Positions 47,289 to 56,768 of a stretch of DNA of 64,000 bases are shown here, one piece after another. Both the position numbers and the translations under genes were made by a program. The notes under the pieces are model-generated. The model had not been told where the DNA came from and ran no database searches. It saw only the letters and a program-made list of their open reading frames with translations. This stretch comes from Pseudomonas laurylsulfativorans (GTDB lineage: Bacteria > Pseudomonadota > Gammaproteobacteria > Pseudomonadales > Pseudomonadaceae): positions 1,054,001 through 1,118,000 of the forward strand of contig NZ_MUJK01000001.1 of the NCBI RefSeq assembly GCF_002906155.1, read 5' to 3'. How positions within the stretch are numbered: position 1 is the stretch's first letter; each line of letters begins with the position of its first letter.

Positions 47289-47627
47289 TCAATCCTCCCG
47301 CGTCAGCACTTCCAGCAATTCAATTTCGAAGATCAGGTTCGAATTCGGCGTGATCTTGCCCATGGTGCGTTCGCCGTAAGCCAGGTGCGCCGGCACCAGC
47401 AACTTGCGCTTGCCACCGACCTGCATGCCAACGATGCCCTGGTCCCAGCCCTTGATGACCCGCCCGGTGCCGATCACGCACTGGAAAGGTTTGCCACGGC
47501 TGTAGGAAGAATCGAATTCAGTCCCGTCTTCCAGCCAGCCACGGTACTGGGTGGTGATCAGTGCGCCTTTTACAGCGGCTTTTCCGTCACCCGGCTGTAG
47601 ATCGATTACCTGAAGCTCGTCATTCAT
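47289..47627 (-). CDS. FKBP-type peptidyl-prolyl cis-trans isomerase
   Basis: The product is 112 residues, a single FKBP domain. Key positions are YRGWLEDGTEFDSSY, the VIGTGRVIKGWDQGIVGMQVGGKRKL core and PAHLAYGER. It has no signal peptide, so it is cytoplasmic. It catalyses proline isomerisation in protein folding. Two starts are possible: ATG at 47627 (MNDELQV, as usual in the family) or a GTG at 47648 with GAGGG upstream. It stands alone; the 262 bp before ilvE holds a terminator and a short coding-like remnant. Confidence 0.9.
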   Translation of the reverse strand: MNDELQVIDLQPGDGKAAVKGALITTQYRGWLEDGTEFDSSYSRGKPFQCVIGTGRVIKGWDQGIVGMQVGGKRKLLVPAHLAYGERTMGKITPNSNLIFEIELLEVLTRED

Positions 47628-47800
47628 TGAATTCACTCGTATGCTCACTCGCCCTCAAGGGCCTGATGGGCGCCGTTTTCCCAGATTTTCCCGCGATTGG
47701 CAACCATTGACGTCTCCACGCGCGGCGTTTAAAGCTGTTTGCTGAACTAAAATCATCAACTATTACCCGTACGGTTCAACGCCCTGATGGCCATCCCTGA

Positions 47801-48874
47801 ATGATCATGCTCTGGACCAGCGTCATCCTAGGTTCAATAGCGCTCACCCTGATCGTCGTGTTGATCTGGCGCGAACGCTCGCTGCAAAAGCAACTGGCGC
47901 ACTACCGCGAGATCCTGAACAACCTGTCCGAAGGCCGGAACATCCACCAGGATGGCGATGCCGAGCGCTTCAAGCGCAGCCAGTATTTCGCTCGCATCGG
48001 CACGTGGGATTGGGATGTCGACACCGACCGGTTGTACTGGTCAGATGCCATTTTCGGCATGTTCGGCTTCAAGATCGGCGAAGTTACCCCCTCTTATGCC
48101 CTGTTCTGCTCCTGCGTGCATCCGGACGACCGGCTCAAGGTTCGCGCCGGCGAATTGCGTTGCCTGGAAACCGGCGAAAACCATGATGAGGAATACCGCG
48201 TGGTCTGGCCCGACGGCACGATCCGCTGGCTGCGCGAAACCGGCAACGTGGTCAAGAACGACCATGACGAAACGATCAAGATGATGGGCGTGGTACGCGA
48301 CATCACCGAAGAAAAGGCCTCGGCCAGCTACCTCAAGCACCTGGCCCATTTCGACCCGCTGACCGGCCTGCCAAATCGCCTGGTGCTCGAAGAGCGTCTG
48401 TCCGAAGCGCTGGAGCTGGCGCGCGCCAGTGCCACGCGGGTGGCGCTGGTGTTTGTCGATCTCAATGGCTTCAAGGCCATCAATGACCGCTATGGTCATG
48501 CGGCCGGCGACCGCGTGCTGGTCACTACCGCCACACGGCTCAAGCGCATTCTGCGCGGCACCGACACCGTCGCCCGGATCGGTGGCGACGAATTCGTGGT
48601 CATCCTCCAGGACTTGCCCCAAGGCAAAAGCCTGCAGGACGAAGCGCGCACCATCTGCCAGAAAATCTTCGTCGAGCTCTCCCCGCCCGTCACCATCGGC
48701 AACGACCAGCGCCATATCGGCACCAGCCTGGGCGTCGCGGTGTTCCCCGATCACGCACCGAGCATCGACCGCCTGCTGCACATTGCCGACCTGGCGATGT
48801 ATGAGGCCAAGCGCAGCGGGAACAATCAGTATCGCTTGGGCACCGAGAGCGGGGTGCGGGCGCATGGCCAGTAG
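47801..48874 (+). CDS. Membrane-anchored PAS-GGDEF diguanylate cyclase
   Basis: The product is 357 residues. One N-terminal transmembrane helix (VILGSIALTLIVVLIW) is followed by a PAS/PAC module (about 50-170, GTWDWDVDTDRLYWSD ... VVRDITEEKAS) and a GGDEF domain with an intact GGDEF active site (ARIGGDEFVVI) and an upstream I-site RGTD for product inhibition. There is no EAL domain. It should make cyclic-di-GMP in response to a PAS signal. A second possible ATG is two codons downstream. A REP pair follows. Confidence 0.92.
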   Translation: MIMLWTSVILGSIALTLIVVLIWRERSLQKQLAHYREILNNLSEGRNIHQDGDAERFKRSQYFARIGTWDWDVDTDRLYWSDAIFGMFGFKIGEVTPSYALFCSCVHPDDRLKVRAGELRCLETGENHDEEYRVVWPDGTIRWLRETGNVVKNDHDETIKMMGVVRDITEEKASASYLKHLAHFDPLTGLPNRLVLEERLSEALELARASATRVALVFVDLNGFKAINDRYGHAAGDRVLVTTATRLKRILRGTDTVARIGGDEFVVILQDLPQGKSLQDEARTICQKIFVELSPPVTIGNDQRHIGTSLGVAVFPDHAPSIDRLLHIADLAMYEAKRSGNNQYRLGTESGVRAHGQ

Positions 48875-48891
48875 CACTTCGTCAGAGAGTG

Positions 48892-48988
48892 CCCATCGCG
48901 AACAGGCTCGCGCCCACAGTGATTTTTTCCGTACACGAAGTTTGCATACGACCAGAAACATTGTGGGAGCGAGCCCGCGAAGGCGGCG
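48892..48988. repeat. REP pair, diverged
   Basis: ATCGCGAACAGGCTCGCGCC and TTGTGGGAGCGAGCCCGCGA face each other between the GGDEF gene and the antiporter gene. Confidence 0.75.
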
Positions 48989-49089
48989 GCCCAACTGTAA
49001 AGATCTAACTGACAACCCACGGTAGATCTTCGGTGAGCCCAGCCTTTATCCTTGGCGCCCCCGCCGCGCCAAGTTCTGGAGTTTCATCC

Positions 49090-50898
49090 ATGCCCCATGA
49101 AGGCAACCTGCTACAAGCCGCTGTCGTATTTCTGCTGGCGGCCGTGCTCATCGTTCCACTGGCCAAGCGCCTGCAACTGGGGGCGGTGCTGGGCTACCTG
49201 TTCGCCGGAGTGATCATCGGCCCATCGGTGCTGGGCCTGATCGACAACCCGCAAAGCGTCGCGAACATTTCCGAACTCGGCGTGGTGTTGCTGCTGTTCA
49301 TCATCGGCCTGGAACTGTCGCCGCGCCGCCTGTGGGTGATGCGCAAATCCGTGTTCGGCGTGGGTCTGGCGCAAGTGTTGCTCACTGGCACGGTGATTGG
49401 CGTGGTGGCGTTGTGGGGCTTTGGCCAGCCGCTGAACACCGCGGTCGTTCTGGGCCTGGGCCTGGCGCTGTCGTCCACGGCATTCGGCCTGCAAAGCCTG
49501 GCTGAACGCAAGGAACTGACCAGCCCCCACGGGCGGCTGGCGTTCGCGATCCTGTTGTTTCAGGACATCGCCGCGATCCCGTTGATCGCCATGGTGCCGT
49601 TGCTGGCCGGTGGCGATCACAGCACCACCGCCAGTGAAGACCTGAACCACGTCTTGCAGGTGTTGTTCAGCATCGCGGTGGTGGTGATCGGCGGACGTTA
49701 TCTGCTGCGACCGGTGTTTCGCGTGGTGACCAAAGCCGCGTTGCCGGAGGTCTCCACCGCCACGGCGTTGCTGGTAGTGATCGGCACCGCATGGTTGATG
49801 GAGCTGGCCGGTATTTCCATGGCCCTGGGCGCCTTCCTCGCCGGCCTGCTGCTGGCGGACTCCGAGTATCGCCACGAACTGGAAGCCCAGATCGAACCGT
49901 TCAAAGGTCTGTTGCTGGGGCTGTTTTTCATCAGCGTCGGCATGGGCGCGAACCTGAGCCTGCTGCTGAGCACGCCGTTCGCGGTGCTGGGCCTGACTCT
50001 GCTGCTGATCGCAATCAAACTGCCGATGCTGTTTATTGTCGGTCGCCTGGCCGGCGGCTTGAAGACGGTCAGCGCGATCCGCCTGGGTATCGTGCTGGCG
50101 GCCGGCGGTGAATTTGCCTTCGTGGTGTTCAAGATCGGTCGCGATCACGGGCTGTTCGCGGCAGAACTGCATGACCTGCTGGTGCTGACCATCACCCTGT
50201 CCATGGCCGTGACGCCGGCGTTGCTGCTGGTTTGCGCACGCTTGGACAGCCCGAAAGTGCAACCGGTTGAAGTGCCGGAGAAGTTCCGCGAAATCGATAC
50301 CGACGCGCCACGGGTGGTGATCGCCGGCATGGGCCGCATGGGCCAGATCGTTGCGCGGATTCTGCGCGCGCAGAACATCAAGTTCGTGGCCCTCGACACC
50401 TCGGTGGAAACCATCGAACTGTCCCGCAGTTTTGGTGGCGTGCCGGTGTTCTACGGCGACCCGATGCGCCCGGAAATCCTCAACGCGGCCAAGGTCGGGG
50501 AAGCCGAGTATTTCGTGATCGCCACCGACGACCCGGACACCAACATCAAGACCGCCGAGCTGGTGCGCAAGCTCTATCCGCACATGAAGATCATCGCCCG
50601 TGCCCGCAACCGCCAACATGTGCATCGACTGATGGACGTTGGCGCCCACGCCGTGCGCGAGACCTTTTATTCGAGCCTGGAAATGAGCCGGCAAACCCTG
50701 ATCGGGCTGGGATTGACCCAGGCCCAGGCGGATGCTCGGATCAAGCGCTTCAAGCAACACGACGAAGAGGTGCTCGAGGCCCAGCACGCGGTGTATGACG
50801 ACGCGGTGAAAGTAATGCAGACGGCGCAGGAAGCGCGGGTCGAATTGGCCAGGTTGTTTGAGTCGGATCAACTGCAGGAGCAAGCGAGCAAAAATTGA
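49090..50898 (+). CDS. CPA2 family cation:proton antiporter (KefB/KefC-like)
   Basis: The product is 602 residues. About twelve transmembrane segments (residues 5-385) include the Kef signature GVVLLLFIIGLELSPRRLW, ILLFQDIAAIPLIAM and GAFLAGLLLADSEYRHELE. A cytosolic RCK/TrkA-N domain follows, with VVIAGMGRMGQIVARIL and the YGDPMRPEILNAAKVGEA stretch. It probably exports potassium in exchange for protons under glutathione/electrophile control. GGAG lies about 9 nt before the ATG at 49090; the upstream extension to 49033 lacks membrane character. No KefF/KefG partner is adjacent. Confidence 0.9.
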   Translation: MPHEGNLLQAAVVFLLAAVLIVPLAKRLQLGAVLGYLFAGVIIGPSVLGLIDNPQSVANISELGVVLLLFIIGLELSPRRLWVMRKSVFGVGLAQVLLTGTVIGVVALWGFGQPLNTAVVLGLGLALSSTAFGLQSLAERKELTSPHGRLAFAILLFQDIAAIPLIAMVPLLAGGDHSTTASEDLNHVLQVLFSIAVVVIGGRYLLRPVFRVVTKAALPEVSTATALLVVIGTAWLMELAGISMALGAFLAGLLLADSEYRHELEAQIEPFKGLLLGLFFISVGMGANLSLLLSTPFAVLGLTLLLIAIKLPMLFIVGRLAGGLKTVSAIRLGIVLAAGGEFAFVVFKIGRDHGLFAAELHDLLVLTITLSMAVTPALLLVCARLDSPKVQPVEVPEKFREIDTDAPRVVIAGMGRMGQIVARILRAQNIKFVALDTSVETIELSRSFGGVPVFYGDPMRPEILNAAKVGEAEYFVIATDDPDTNIKTAELVRKLYPHMKIIARARNRQHVHRLMDVGAHAVRETFYSSLEMSRQTLIGLGLTQAQADARIKRFKQHDEEVLEAQHAVYDDAVKVMQTAQEARVELARLFESDQLQEQASKN

Positions 50899-50914
50899 GG
50901 TGAATTTGAGGGCC

Positions 50915-50980
50915 CCATCGCCGGCAAGCCGGCTCCTACAAATTCACCGCAATCCTGTGGGAGCGGGCTTGCCCGCGATG
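50915..50980. repeat. REP pair
   Basis: ATCGCCGGCAAGCCGGCTCC and CTGTGGGAGCGGGCTTGCCC face each other between the antiporter and alkC genes; the arms are of different subtypes. Confidence 0.85.
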
Positions 50981-51028
50981 AACGATGACGCGGTGCATTG
51001 GATAAACAATCATTTCAAAGGAAGCACA

Positions 51029-52123
51029 ATGGCTGACCAACCTGCCCCCGCCCTCAAGGAAATCTTCAACGCCGAGCGCCTCCAGCACATCGCCACTGAA
51101 ATGACCGTGGTCTATCCGTCATTCGAGGCCAAACGCTTCCTGGCGCTGGCCCAAACCGGCCTGGCGGACCTCAGCGTCATGCAGCGCATGGCCCGGGTCA
51201 GCGAGTGCCTGCACGCGGTGCTGCCGCTGGACTACGAGGCGTCGCTGGAAGTGCTGTGCGCCCTCGCCCCGCGCCTGAACAGCGGTTTCGTCAGCATGTG
51301 CCTGCCGCACTACGTCGCCAGCTACGGCACCCATGCGTTCGACTCGTCGATGGACGCGCTGAAGTACTTCACCACCTTCGGCTCCTCGGAGTTCGCGATC
51401 CGCCATTTTCTGCGCAGCGACCTCGAGCGTTCGCTCAAACTGATGCACGACTGGTCGCTGGATGACAACGAGCACGTTCGGCGCCTGGCCAGTGAAGGCT
51501 GCCGACCACGCCTGCCCTGGTCATTCCGGCTGGAGACCGTTCAGGCCGATCCGACACTCGCCGCGAAAATCCTCGACAACCTCAAGGCCGACACCAGCCT
51601 GTACGTGCGCAAATCCGTGGCCAACCACCTCAACGACATCACCAAGGATCACCCCGACTGGGTGCTGGACCTGATCGAAGGCTGGTCGCTGGACAACAGG
51701 CACAGCGCATGGATTGCCAGACACGCCCTGCGCAGCCTGATCAAACAGGGCAACCAGCGGGCACTGGCGATTATCGGCGCAGGCGGCAAGCCTGAAGTCG
51801 AGGTCGTTGATGTGAAAGTCGAACCGCCGGTGATTGGCCTGGGAGAAAAAATCACCCTGTCATTTACCGTCAAATCCACCGTTGAAAGCAGCCAGCGCCT
51901 GGTGATCGACTACGCCATCGATTACGTCAAGGCCAATGGCAGCACCTCGGCGAAGGTGTTCAAGCTCAAGGCACTGACACTGCCCGGCAACGCTTTCGAA
52001 GTCGTCAGCCGTGGGCAGCAGATCAAGGAGCTCACCACCCGCAAGCATTACGCGGGGCGCCATGCGGTGCATATCATGGTCAATGGCGAACGGCTGGCCA
52101 GTACACAGTTCGATATAGTCTGA
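51029..52123 (+). CDS. alkC: AlkC-type DNA alkylation repair glycosylase
   Basis: The product is 364 residues. The first ~245 residues are HEAT-like helical repeats (ALKYFTTFGSSEFAIRHFLR, DDNEHVRRLASEGCRPRLPW, DTSLYVRKSVANHLNDITKD). The last ~100 form an Ig-like beta domain (VEVVDVKVEPPVIGLGEKITLSFTVKS). This combination is that of AlkC, which excises N3-methylcytosine and N3-methyladenine; the Ig-like domain is known to contact DNA in the Pseudomonas enzyme. AAGGAAGCACA precedes the ATG. Monocistronic and flanked by REPs. Confidence 0.88.
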   Translation: MADQPAPALKEIFNAERLQHIATEMTVVYPSFEAKRFLALAQTGLADLSVMQRMARVSECLHAVLPLDYEASLEVLCALAPRLNSGFVSMCLPHYVASYGTHAFDSSMDALKYFTTFGSSEFAIRHFLRSDLERSLKLMHDWSLDDNEHVRRLASEGCRPRLPWSFRLETVQADPTLAAKILDNLKADTSLYVRKSVANHLNDITKDHPDWVLDLIEGWSLDNRHSAWIARHALRSLIKQGNQRALAIIGAGGKPEVEVVDVKVEPPVIGLGEKITLSFTVKSTVESSQRLVIDYAIDYVKANGSTSAKVFKLKALTLPGNAFEVVSRGQQIKELTTRKHYAGRHAVHIMVNGERLASTQFDIV

Positions 52124-52138
52124 TCACGCCGCTATCCC

Positions 52139-52211
52139 CTGTAGGAGCTGGCTTGCCAGCGATGGCGGCCACACATTCACCACCGCATCGCCGGCAAGCC
52201 GGCTCCTACAG
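52139..52211. repeat. REP pair
   Basis: GTAGGAGCTGGCTTGCCAGC and ATCGCCGGCAAGCCGGCTCC face each other between convergent alkC and the LysR gene. The TAG of CTGTAGGAGC in the right arm is the LysR stop codon. Confidence 0.85.
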
Positions 52212-53102
52212 GCGATTGCGGCCCAGCAGCAGCTCTTGCTCCCGCTCACACAACTCCACCACGTAATCCCACAACACCCGCAGCCGCACCGACTTGTGCA
52301 GCTCGCGGCGGGTGCTGATCCAGTAGCTGCGCTGGATGCTTTCGTCCGGCAGCAGCGGCACCAGGGCCGGGTCGGCGCTGGCCATGTAGCACGGCAGCAC
52401 GGCAATCCCCAGGCCTGAGCGCGCCGCCTGTTGCTGGGCGATCACGCTGGTGCTGTGAAACACCACCTGCGGGTTGCGGCAGAAGCTGTTGAGGAACATC
52501 AGTTCCTGGCTGAACAGCAGGTCATCGACGTAACCGATCCAGGCGTGGCGCCCCAGGTCCTCGCGACTGCGCAACGGCGGCGAACGGTCAAGGTAGTCCT
52601 GGCTGGCGTACAGCGCCAGGCGATAGTCGGTGAGTTTGCGGGTGACCAGCATGTCGGCGGCCGGGCGCTCCAGGTGGATGCTGATTTCCGCCTCGCGGTT
52701 GAGGATGCTGACAAAACGCGGCACCGCCACCAGTTCCACTTCCAGCCCCGGATAACGTTCGAACAAGCCGTTCATGCGGCTGGCGAGGAACATGATGCCC
52801 AGGCCTTCGGTCACCCCGACGCGGATCTTGCCCAGCGGCGCGGTGGACTGGGTGATTTCCTCCTGGGCCAGCAGCGCCACGTTCTCCATCGCCTCGGCGT
52901 GTTTAAGCAGCGCCTCGCCGGCCGGAGTCATCTCGTATCCCTGGGCATGCTGAACGAACAACGCCGTTCCAAGGCTCTTTTCGATGGCCTCGATGTGCCG
53001 CGCCACGGTGGCATGGGTGGTGTTCAGGCGGCGGGCAGCCGTGAGCAAACGCCCGCTGCGCTGCAACTCGAGAAAAAACCGCAGGTCATTCCAGTCGAAC
53101 AT
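52206..53102 (-). CDS. LysR family transcriptional regulator
   Basis: The product is 298 residues. The N-terminal winged helix is typical (FDWNDLRFFLELQRSGRLLTAARRLNTTHATVARHIEAIEKSLGTALF), and the C-terminal effector domain follows (LGKIRVGVTEGLGIMFLA). It is divergent from the GMC oxidoreductase gene, with 132 bp between starts, and probably controls it and the MFS gene beyond. AAGGACGATTC precedes the ATG at 53102. The gene's stop lies in a REP. Confidence 0.9.
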   Translation of the reverse strand: MFDWNDLRFFLELQRSGRLLTAARRLNTTHATVARHIEAIEKSLGTALFVQHAQGYEMTPAGEALLKHAEAMENVALLAQEEITQSTAPLGKIRVGVTEGLGIMFLASRMNGLFERYPGLEVELVAVPRFVSILNREAEISIHLERPAADMLVTRKLTDYRLALYASQDYLDRSPPLRSREDLGRHAWIGYVDDLLFSQELMFLNSFCRNPQVVFHSTSVIAQQQAARSGLGIAVLPCYMASADPALVPLLPDESIQRSYWISTRRELHKSVRLRVLWDYVVELCEREQELLLGRNRL

Positions 53103-53234
53103 GAATCGTCCTTGTTCGTTGCTGTACGGGATGCTGTTTAAAAACGCACAGCGGCTGCGCAAAAACTAACATTCTTTTGACGAAAGCTAACAACTAGGAT
53201 GACAGACAACAAGAACAACAAAATGAGGTCAGGG

Positions 53235-54881
53235 ATGCAGGCTTCCCTAGATGAATACGATTACATCGTGGTCGGGGCCGGACCGGCCGGGTGTCTGCTG
53301 GCCAATCGACTGTCGGCCAACCCGCAACATCGCGTGTTGCTGCTCGAAGCCGGTGGCCGCGACAACTATGCGTGGATTCACATCCCCGTGGGTTACCTGT
53401 TCTGCATCGGCAACCCGCGCACCGACTGGTGCTTCAAGACACAAGCACAACCCGGCCTGCAAGGTCGCGCCCTGAGCTATCCGCGCGGCAAGGTGCTGGG
53501 CGGCTGCTCCTCCATCAACGGCATGATCTACATGCGCGGCCAGGCCGCTGACTACGACCGCTGGGCCGCCGACGGCAACCCTGGCTGGAGCTGGCAGGAT
53601 GTGTTGCCGCTGTTTAAACAGAGTGAAAACCACTTTGCCGGTGCCGCCGAATTTCACGGCGCCGCGGGCGAATGGCGGGTCGAACGCCAGCGCCTGTCAT
53701 GGCCGATTCTCGACGCCTTTCGCAGTGCCGCCGAACAAAGCGGCATCGCCAGCATCGATGACTTCAACCAGGGCGACAACGAAGGTTGCGGCTACTTCCA
53801 GGTCAATCAGAAGGCCGGCATCCGCTGGAACGCGGCCAAGGCGTTTCTCAAACCGATTCGCCAGCGTGCCAATCTCACCGTGCTGACCGGTGTCGAAGTC
53901 GACCGCGTGTTGCTGGACAATGGTCGCGCCTCAGCGGTCAGCGCCCGCTGGCAAGGCCAGGCGAAATCCTTCAAGGCGCGCAAGGAAATCATCCTCTGCG
54001 CAGGCTCAGTGGGTTCGCCGGGCATCCTGCAACGTTCCGGCATCGGCCCGCGTCCGTTGCTGGAGCGATTGGGCATCGGCGTCGCCCATGAGCTGCCCGG
54101 TGTGGGTGGCAACCTGCAGGATCACCTGCAATTGCGGCTGATCTACAAGCTGGAAAATGCCCGCACCCTGAACCAGATTGCTGGCAGCCTGTGGGGCAAG
54201 ATGGGCATGGGCCTGCGTTATCTGTATGACCGCAGCGGCCCGCTGTCCATGGCGCCGAGCCAGTTGGGCGCCTTTGCCCGCTCGGGGCCGGAACAGACCT
54301 GCGCCAATCTCGAATATCACGTACAGCCGCTGTCACTGGAGCGCTTTGGCGAACCGCTGCATGCGTTCCCGGCGTTCACCGCATCGGTCTGTGATTTGCG
54401 TCCGCACAGCCGTGGCCGGGTGGATATCCGCTCGGCTGACCCGCAAGAAGCACCGCTGATCCAGCCCAACTACCTCAGCCACCCCGAAGACCTGCGAGTC
54501 GCCGCCGACGCCATTCGCCTGACCCGGCGCATCGTGGCCGCCCCGGCCCTGCGCGCCTTCAATCCGGTGGAATACCTGCCCGGCGACAGCCTGCAAAGCG
54601 AGGAACAACTGCACGAAGCCGCCGCACGGATCGGCACGACGATTTTCCATCCGGTGGGCACCTGCCGCATGGGCAACGACGCCGACGCCGTGGTCGATGC
54701 GCAACTCAAGGTCCACGGCATCCCCGGCCTGCGCATTGCCGATGCCTCGATCATGCCGCGCATCACCTCGGGCAACACCTGCTCGCCGACGCTGATGATT
54801 GCCGAGAAGGCGGCGCAGATGATTCTCAACCCCGTCACCTGGAGTCACACCGAACCAAAGGAGCTGGTCACACTCCCATGA
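53235..54881 (+). CDS. GMC family FAD-dependent oxidoreductase
   Basis: The product is 548 residues of the choline/alcohol dehydrogenase-like GMC family. The ADP-binding motif is YIVVGAGPAGCLLANRLS; GMC signatures are YPRGKVLGGCSSINGMIYMRG and GSVGSPGILQRSGIGP; the catalytic histidine region is FHPVGTCRMGND. It oxidises an alcohol substrate not identifiable from sequence. GAGGTCAGGG precedes the ATG at 53235; Met at 53199 is in frame but has a poor site. It lies divergent from a LysR gene and 215 bp before an MFS gene, so uptake and oxidation of one compound is plausible. Confidence 0.88.
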   Translation: MQASLDEYDYIVVGAGPAGCLLANRLSANPQHRVLLLEAGGRDNYAWIHIPVGYLFCIGNPRTDWCFKTQAQPGLQGRALSYPRGKVLGGCSSINGMIYMRGQAADYDRWAADGNPGWSWQDVLPLFKQSENHFAGAAEFHGAAGEWRVERQRLSWPILDAFRSAAEQSGIASIDDFNQGDNEGCGYFQVNQKAGIRWNAAKAFLKPIRQRANLTVLTGVEVDRVLLDNGRASAVSARWQGQAKSFKARKEIILCAGSVGSPGILQRSGIGPRPLLERLGIGVAHELPGVGGNLQDHLQLRLIYKLENARTLNQIAGSLWGKMGMGLRYLYDRSGPLSMAPSQLGAFARSGPEQTCANLEYHVQPLSLERFGEPLHAFPAFTASVCDLRPHSRGRVDIRSADPQEAPLIQPNYLSHPEDLRVAADAIRLTRRIVAAPALRAFNPVEYLPGDSLQSEEQLHEAAARIGTTIFHPVGTCRMGNDADAVVDAQLKVHGIPGLRIADASIMPRITSGNTCSPTLMIAEKAAQMILNPVTWSHTEPKELVTLP

Positions 54882-54895
54882 GCTACACACGGACA

Positions 54896-54996
54896 CTGTA
54901 GGAGCGAGCTCGCTCGCGATGGTCGTCAACGATAACGCTGCAAACCTGACACCCACGCGCGCTCTCGGGTTCATCGCCAGCGAGCTCGCTCCTACT
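54896..54996. repeat. Composite REP element, inverted core
   Basis: Facing REPs (GAGCGAGCTCGCTCGCGA and CAGCGAGCTCGCTCCTAC) enclose the core in the orientation GTCGTCAACGATAACGC, as at 40079. It lies between the GMC and MFS genes. Confidence 0.85.
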
Positions 54997-55096
54997 GGTA
55001 ACGCGTACACCCGATACATCGACAGAAGCGGCACCAGCCCACAAGGCCGGCGCCGACAGTGGAACAACAAAAACAATCACTGTGAGGGATACCGGT

Positions 55097-56719
55097 ATGT
55101 CAGAAAACGTTCAAACCCTGGAAGCCGTGCGCAGCGCGGGCACCAGCCAGGAAACCCAGAAAGTCATCTTCGCCTCGTCCCTCGGGACAGTCTTCGAGTG
55201 GTATGACTTTTTCCTCTATGGCGCCCTCGCGGCGGTGATCAGCAAGCAGTTTTTCGCCGGGGTCAACGACACCACGGCGTTCATCTTCGCGCTGATGGCC
55301 TTCGCCGCCGGCTTCATCGTCCGGCCTTTCGGCGCGCTGGTGTTCGGGCGGTTGGGGGACATGATCGGGCGCAAGTACACCTTCCTCGCCACCATCGTCC
55401 TCATGGGCCTGGCGACGTTCTGCGTCGGGCTGCTGCCGACCTACGCCAGCATCGGCATCGCCGCGCCGATCATCCTGGTGGTGCTGCGCATGCTCCAGGG
55501 CCTGGCCCTGGGCGGTGAATACGGCGGCGCCGCAACCTACGTCGCCGAGCACGCGCCCATGGGCAAGCGCGGCTTCCACACCAGCTGGATTCAATCCACT
55601 GCGACCCTGGGCCTGCTGCTGTCGCTGCTGGTGGTGCTGGGTTGCCGCTACTTCACCGGCGACCAGTTCGAAGTCTGGGGCTGGCGCATTCCGTTCCTGT
55701 TTTCCATCGTGCTGCTGGGCATCTCGACCTGGATTCGCCTGAGCCTGCACGAGTCGCCGGCTTTCGTGAAAATGAAAGAAGAAGGCAAGCTGTGCAAACA
55801 GCCGATTCGCGACTCTTTCGGCAAATGGGAAAACCTCAAGGTGGTGCTGATCGCCCTGTTCAGCATCAATGCCGGGCAAGCGGTGACCTTCTACGCCGCG
55901 CAATTCTACGTGCTGTTTTTCCTCACCCAGTTCCTGAAAATGGACCCGGCGGTGGCCAACGGTTTGCTGATTGTCAGCGTGACCATTGGCGCCCCGTTCT
56001 TCATTTTCTTCGGATGGTTGTCGGACAAGGTTGGGCGCAAACCTGTGTTGATGCTTGGCCTGCTGCTGGCCACCGCGCTGTACTTCCCGATCTTCAAGAC
56101 CCTGGCCCACTACGCCAACCCGGCCATCGACCAGGCCAGCCGCCAGGCACCGATCACCGTGATGGCCGACCCGGCCACCTGCACCTTCCAGTTCGACCCG
56201 GTGGGCAAGGCGAAATTTGACAGCCCATGCGACAAGGTCAAGACCTTCCTGGTCAAGCAGGGCCTGCCGTACCAGAGCGCAGCGGCCCCGGCCGGCAGCG
56301 GCGTACAGGTGAGTGTCGGTGACGTGAAGATCGATGGTTTCGACGAAGCCGCCTTGCGCGGCGCGGTGACCCTCGCCGGTTACCCGCAACAGGCGGACAT
56401 GCAGCAGATCAACAAACCGATGATCGTCGCGCTGATCGTCGCACTGATCATCATCTCCGCGATGTGCTACGGCCCGCTGGCGGCGTTGATGGTCGAACTG
56501 TTCCCGACCCGCATCCGCTACACCTCGATGTCCCTGCCCTACCACATCGGCAATGGCTGGTTCGGCGGCTTCCTGCCGACGGTGTCATTTGCCTTGGTGG
56601 TGTACACCGGGGACATCTTCTACGGGCTGTGGTATCCGGTGGTGATCACTGGGGTGAGCCTGGTGGTGGGGATGATATGTCTGCGTGAGACGCGCAACGT
56701 AGACCTCGACAAGAACTGA
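55097..56719 (+). CDS. MFS transporter, metabolite:H+ symporter type
   Basis: The product is 540 residues with about twelve membrane helices. MHS-family motifs are FASSLGTVFEWYDFFLYGAL, RPFGALVFGRLGDMIGRKYTF and GWLSDKVGRKPVLM. A soluble insert of about 90 residues lies between helices 8 and 9 (PITVMADPATCTFQF to YPQQADMQQ), as in a subset of Pseudomonas MHS permeases. The substrate is unknown, perhaps that of the GMC oxidoreductase upstream. GAGGG precedes the ATG at 55097. Confidence 0.9.
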   Translation: MSENVQTLEAVRSAGTSQETQKVIFASSLGTVFEWYDFFLYGALAAVISKQFFAGVNDTTAFIFALMAFAAGFIVRPFGALVFGRLGDMIGRKYTFLATIVLMGLATFCVGLLPTYASIGIAAPIILVVLRMLQGLALGGEYGGAATYVAEHAPMGKRGFHTSWIQSTATLGLLLSLLVVLGCRYFTGDQFEVWGWRIPFLFSIVLLGISTWIRLSLHESPAFVKMKEEGKLCKQPIRDSFGKWENLKVVLIALFSINAGQAVTFYAAQFYVLFFLTQFLKMDPAVANGLLIVSVTIGAPFFIFFGWLSDKVGRKPVLMLGLLLATALYFPIFKTLAHYANPAIDQASRQAPITVMADPATCTFQFDPVGKAKFDSPCDKVKTFLVKQGLPYQSAAAPAGSGVQVSVGDVKIDGFDEAALRGAVTLAGYPQQADMQQINKPMIVALIVALIIISAMCYGPLAALMVELFPTRIRYTSMSLPYHIGNGWFGGFLPTVSFALVVYTGDIFYGLWYPVVITGVSLVVGMICLRETRNVDLDKN

Positions 56720-56729
56720 AGCCATTGCT

Positions 56730-56758
56730 CGCGACGAGGGAGTGGGTCCCTCGTCGCG
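56730..56758. terminator. Hairpin between convergent MFS and DUF427 genes
   Basis: CGCGACGAGGGA and TCCCTCGTCGCG are perfect 12-bp arms around GTGGG. There is no T tract on either strand. Position between two converging genes suggests a bidirectional transcription stop or mRNA end stabiliser. Confidence 0.6.
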
Positions 56759-56768
56759 GCGATCAACA

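Noticed and set aside
49111..50883. Minus-strand open frame of 590 codons, rich in Gln and His
   Set aside because: This is the mirror of the hydrophobic KefB/C-like coding sequence; the Q/H-rich composition is typical of antisense of membrane protein genes.
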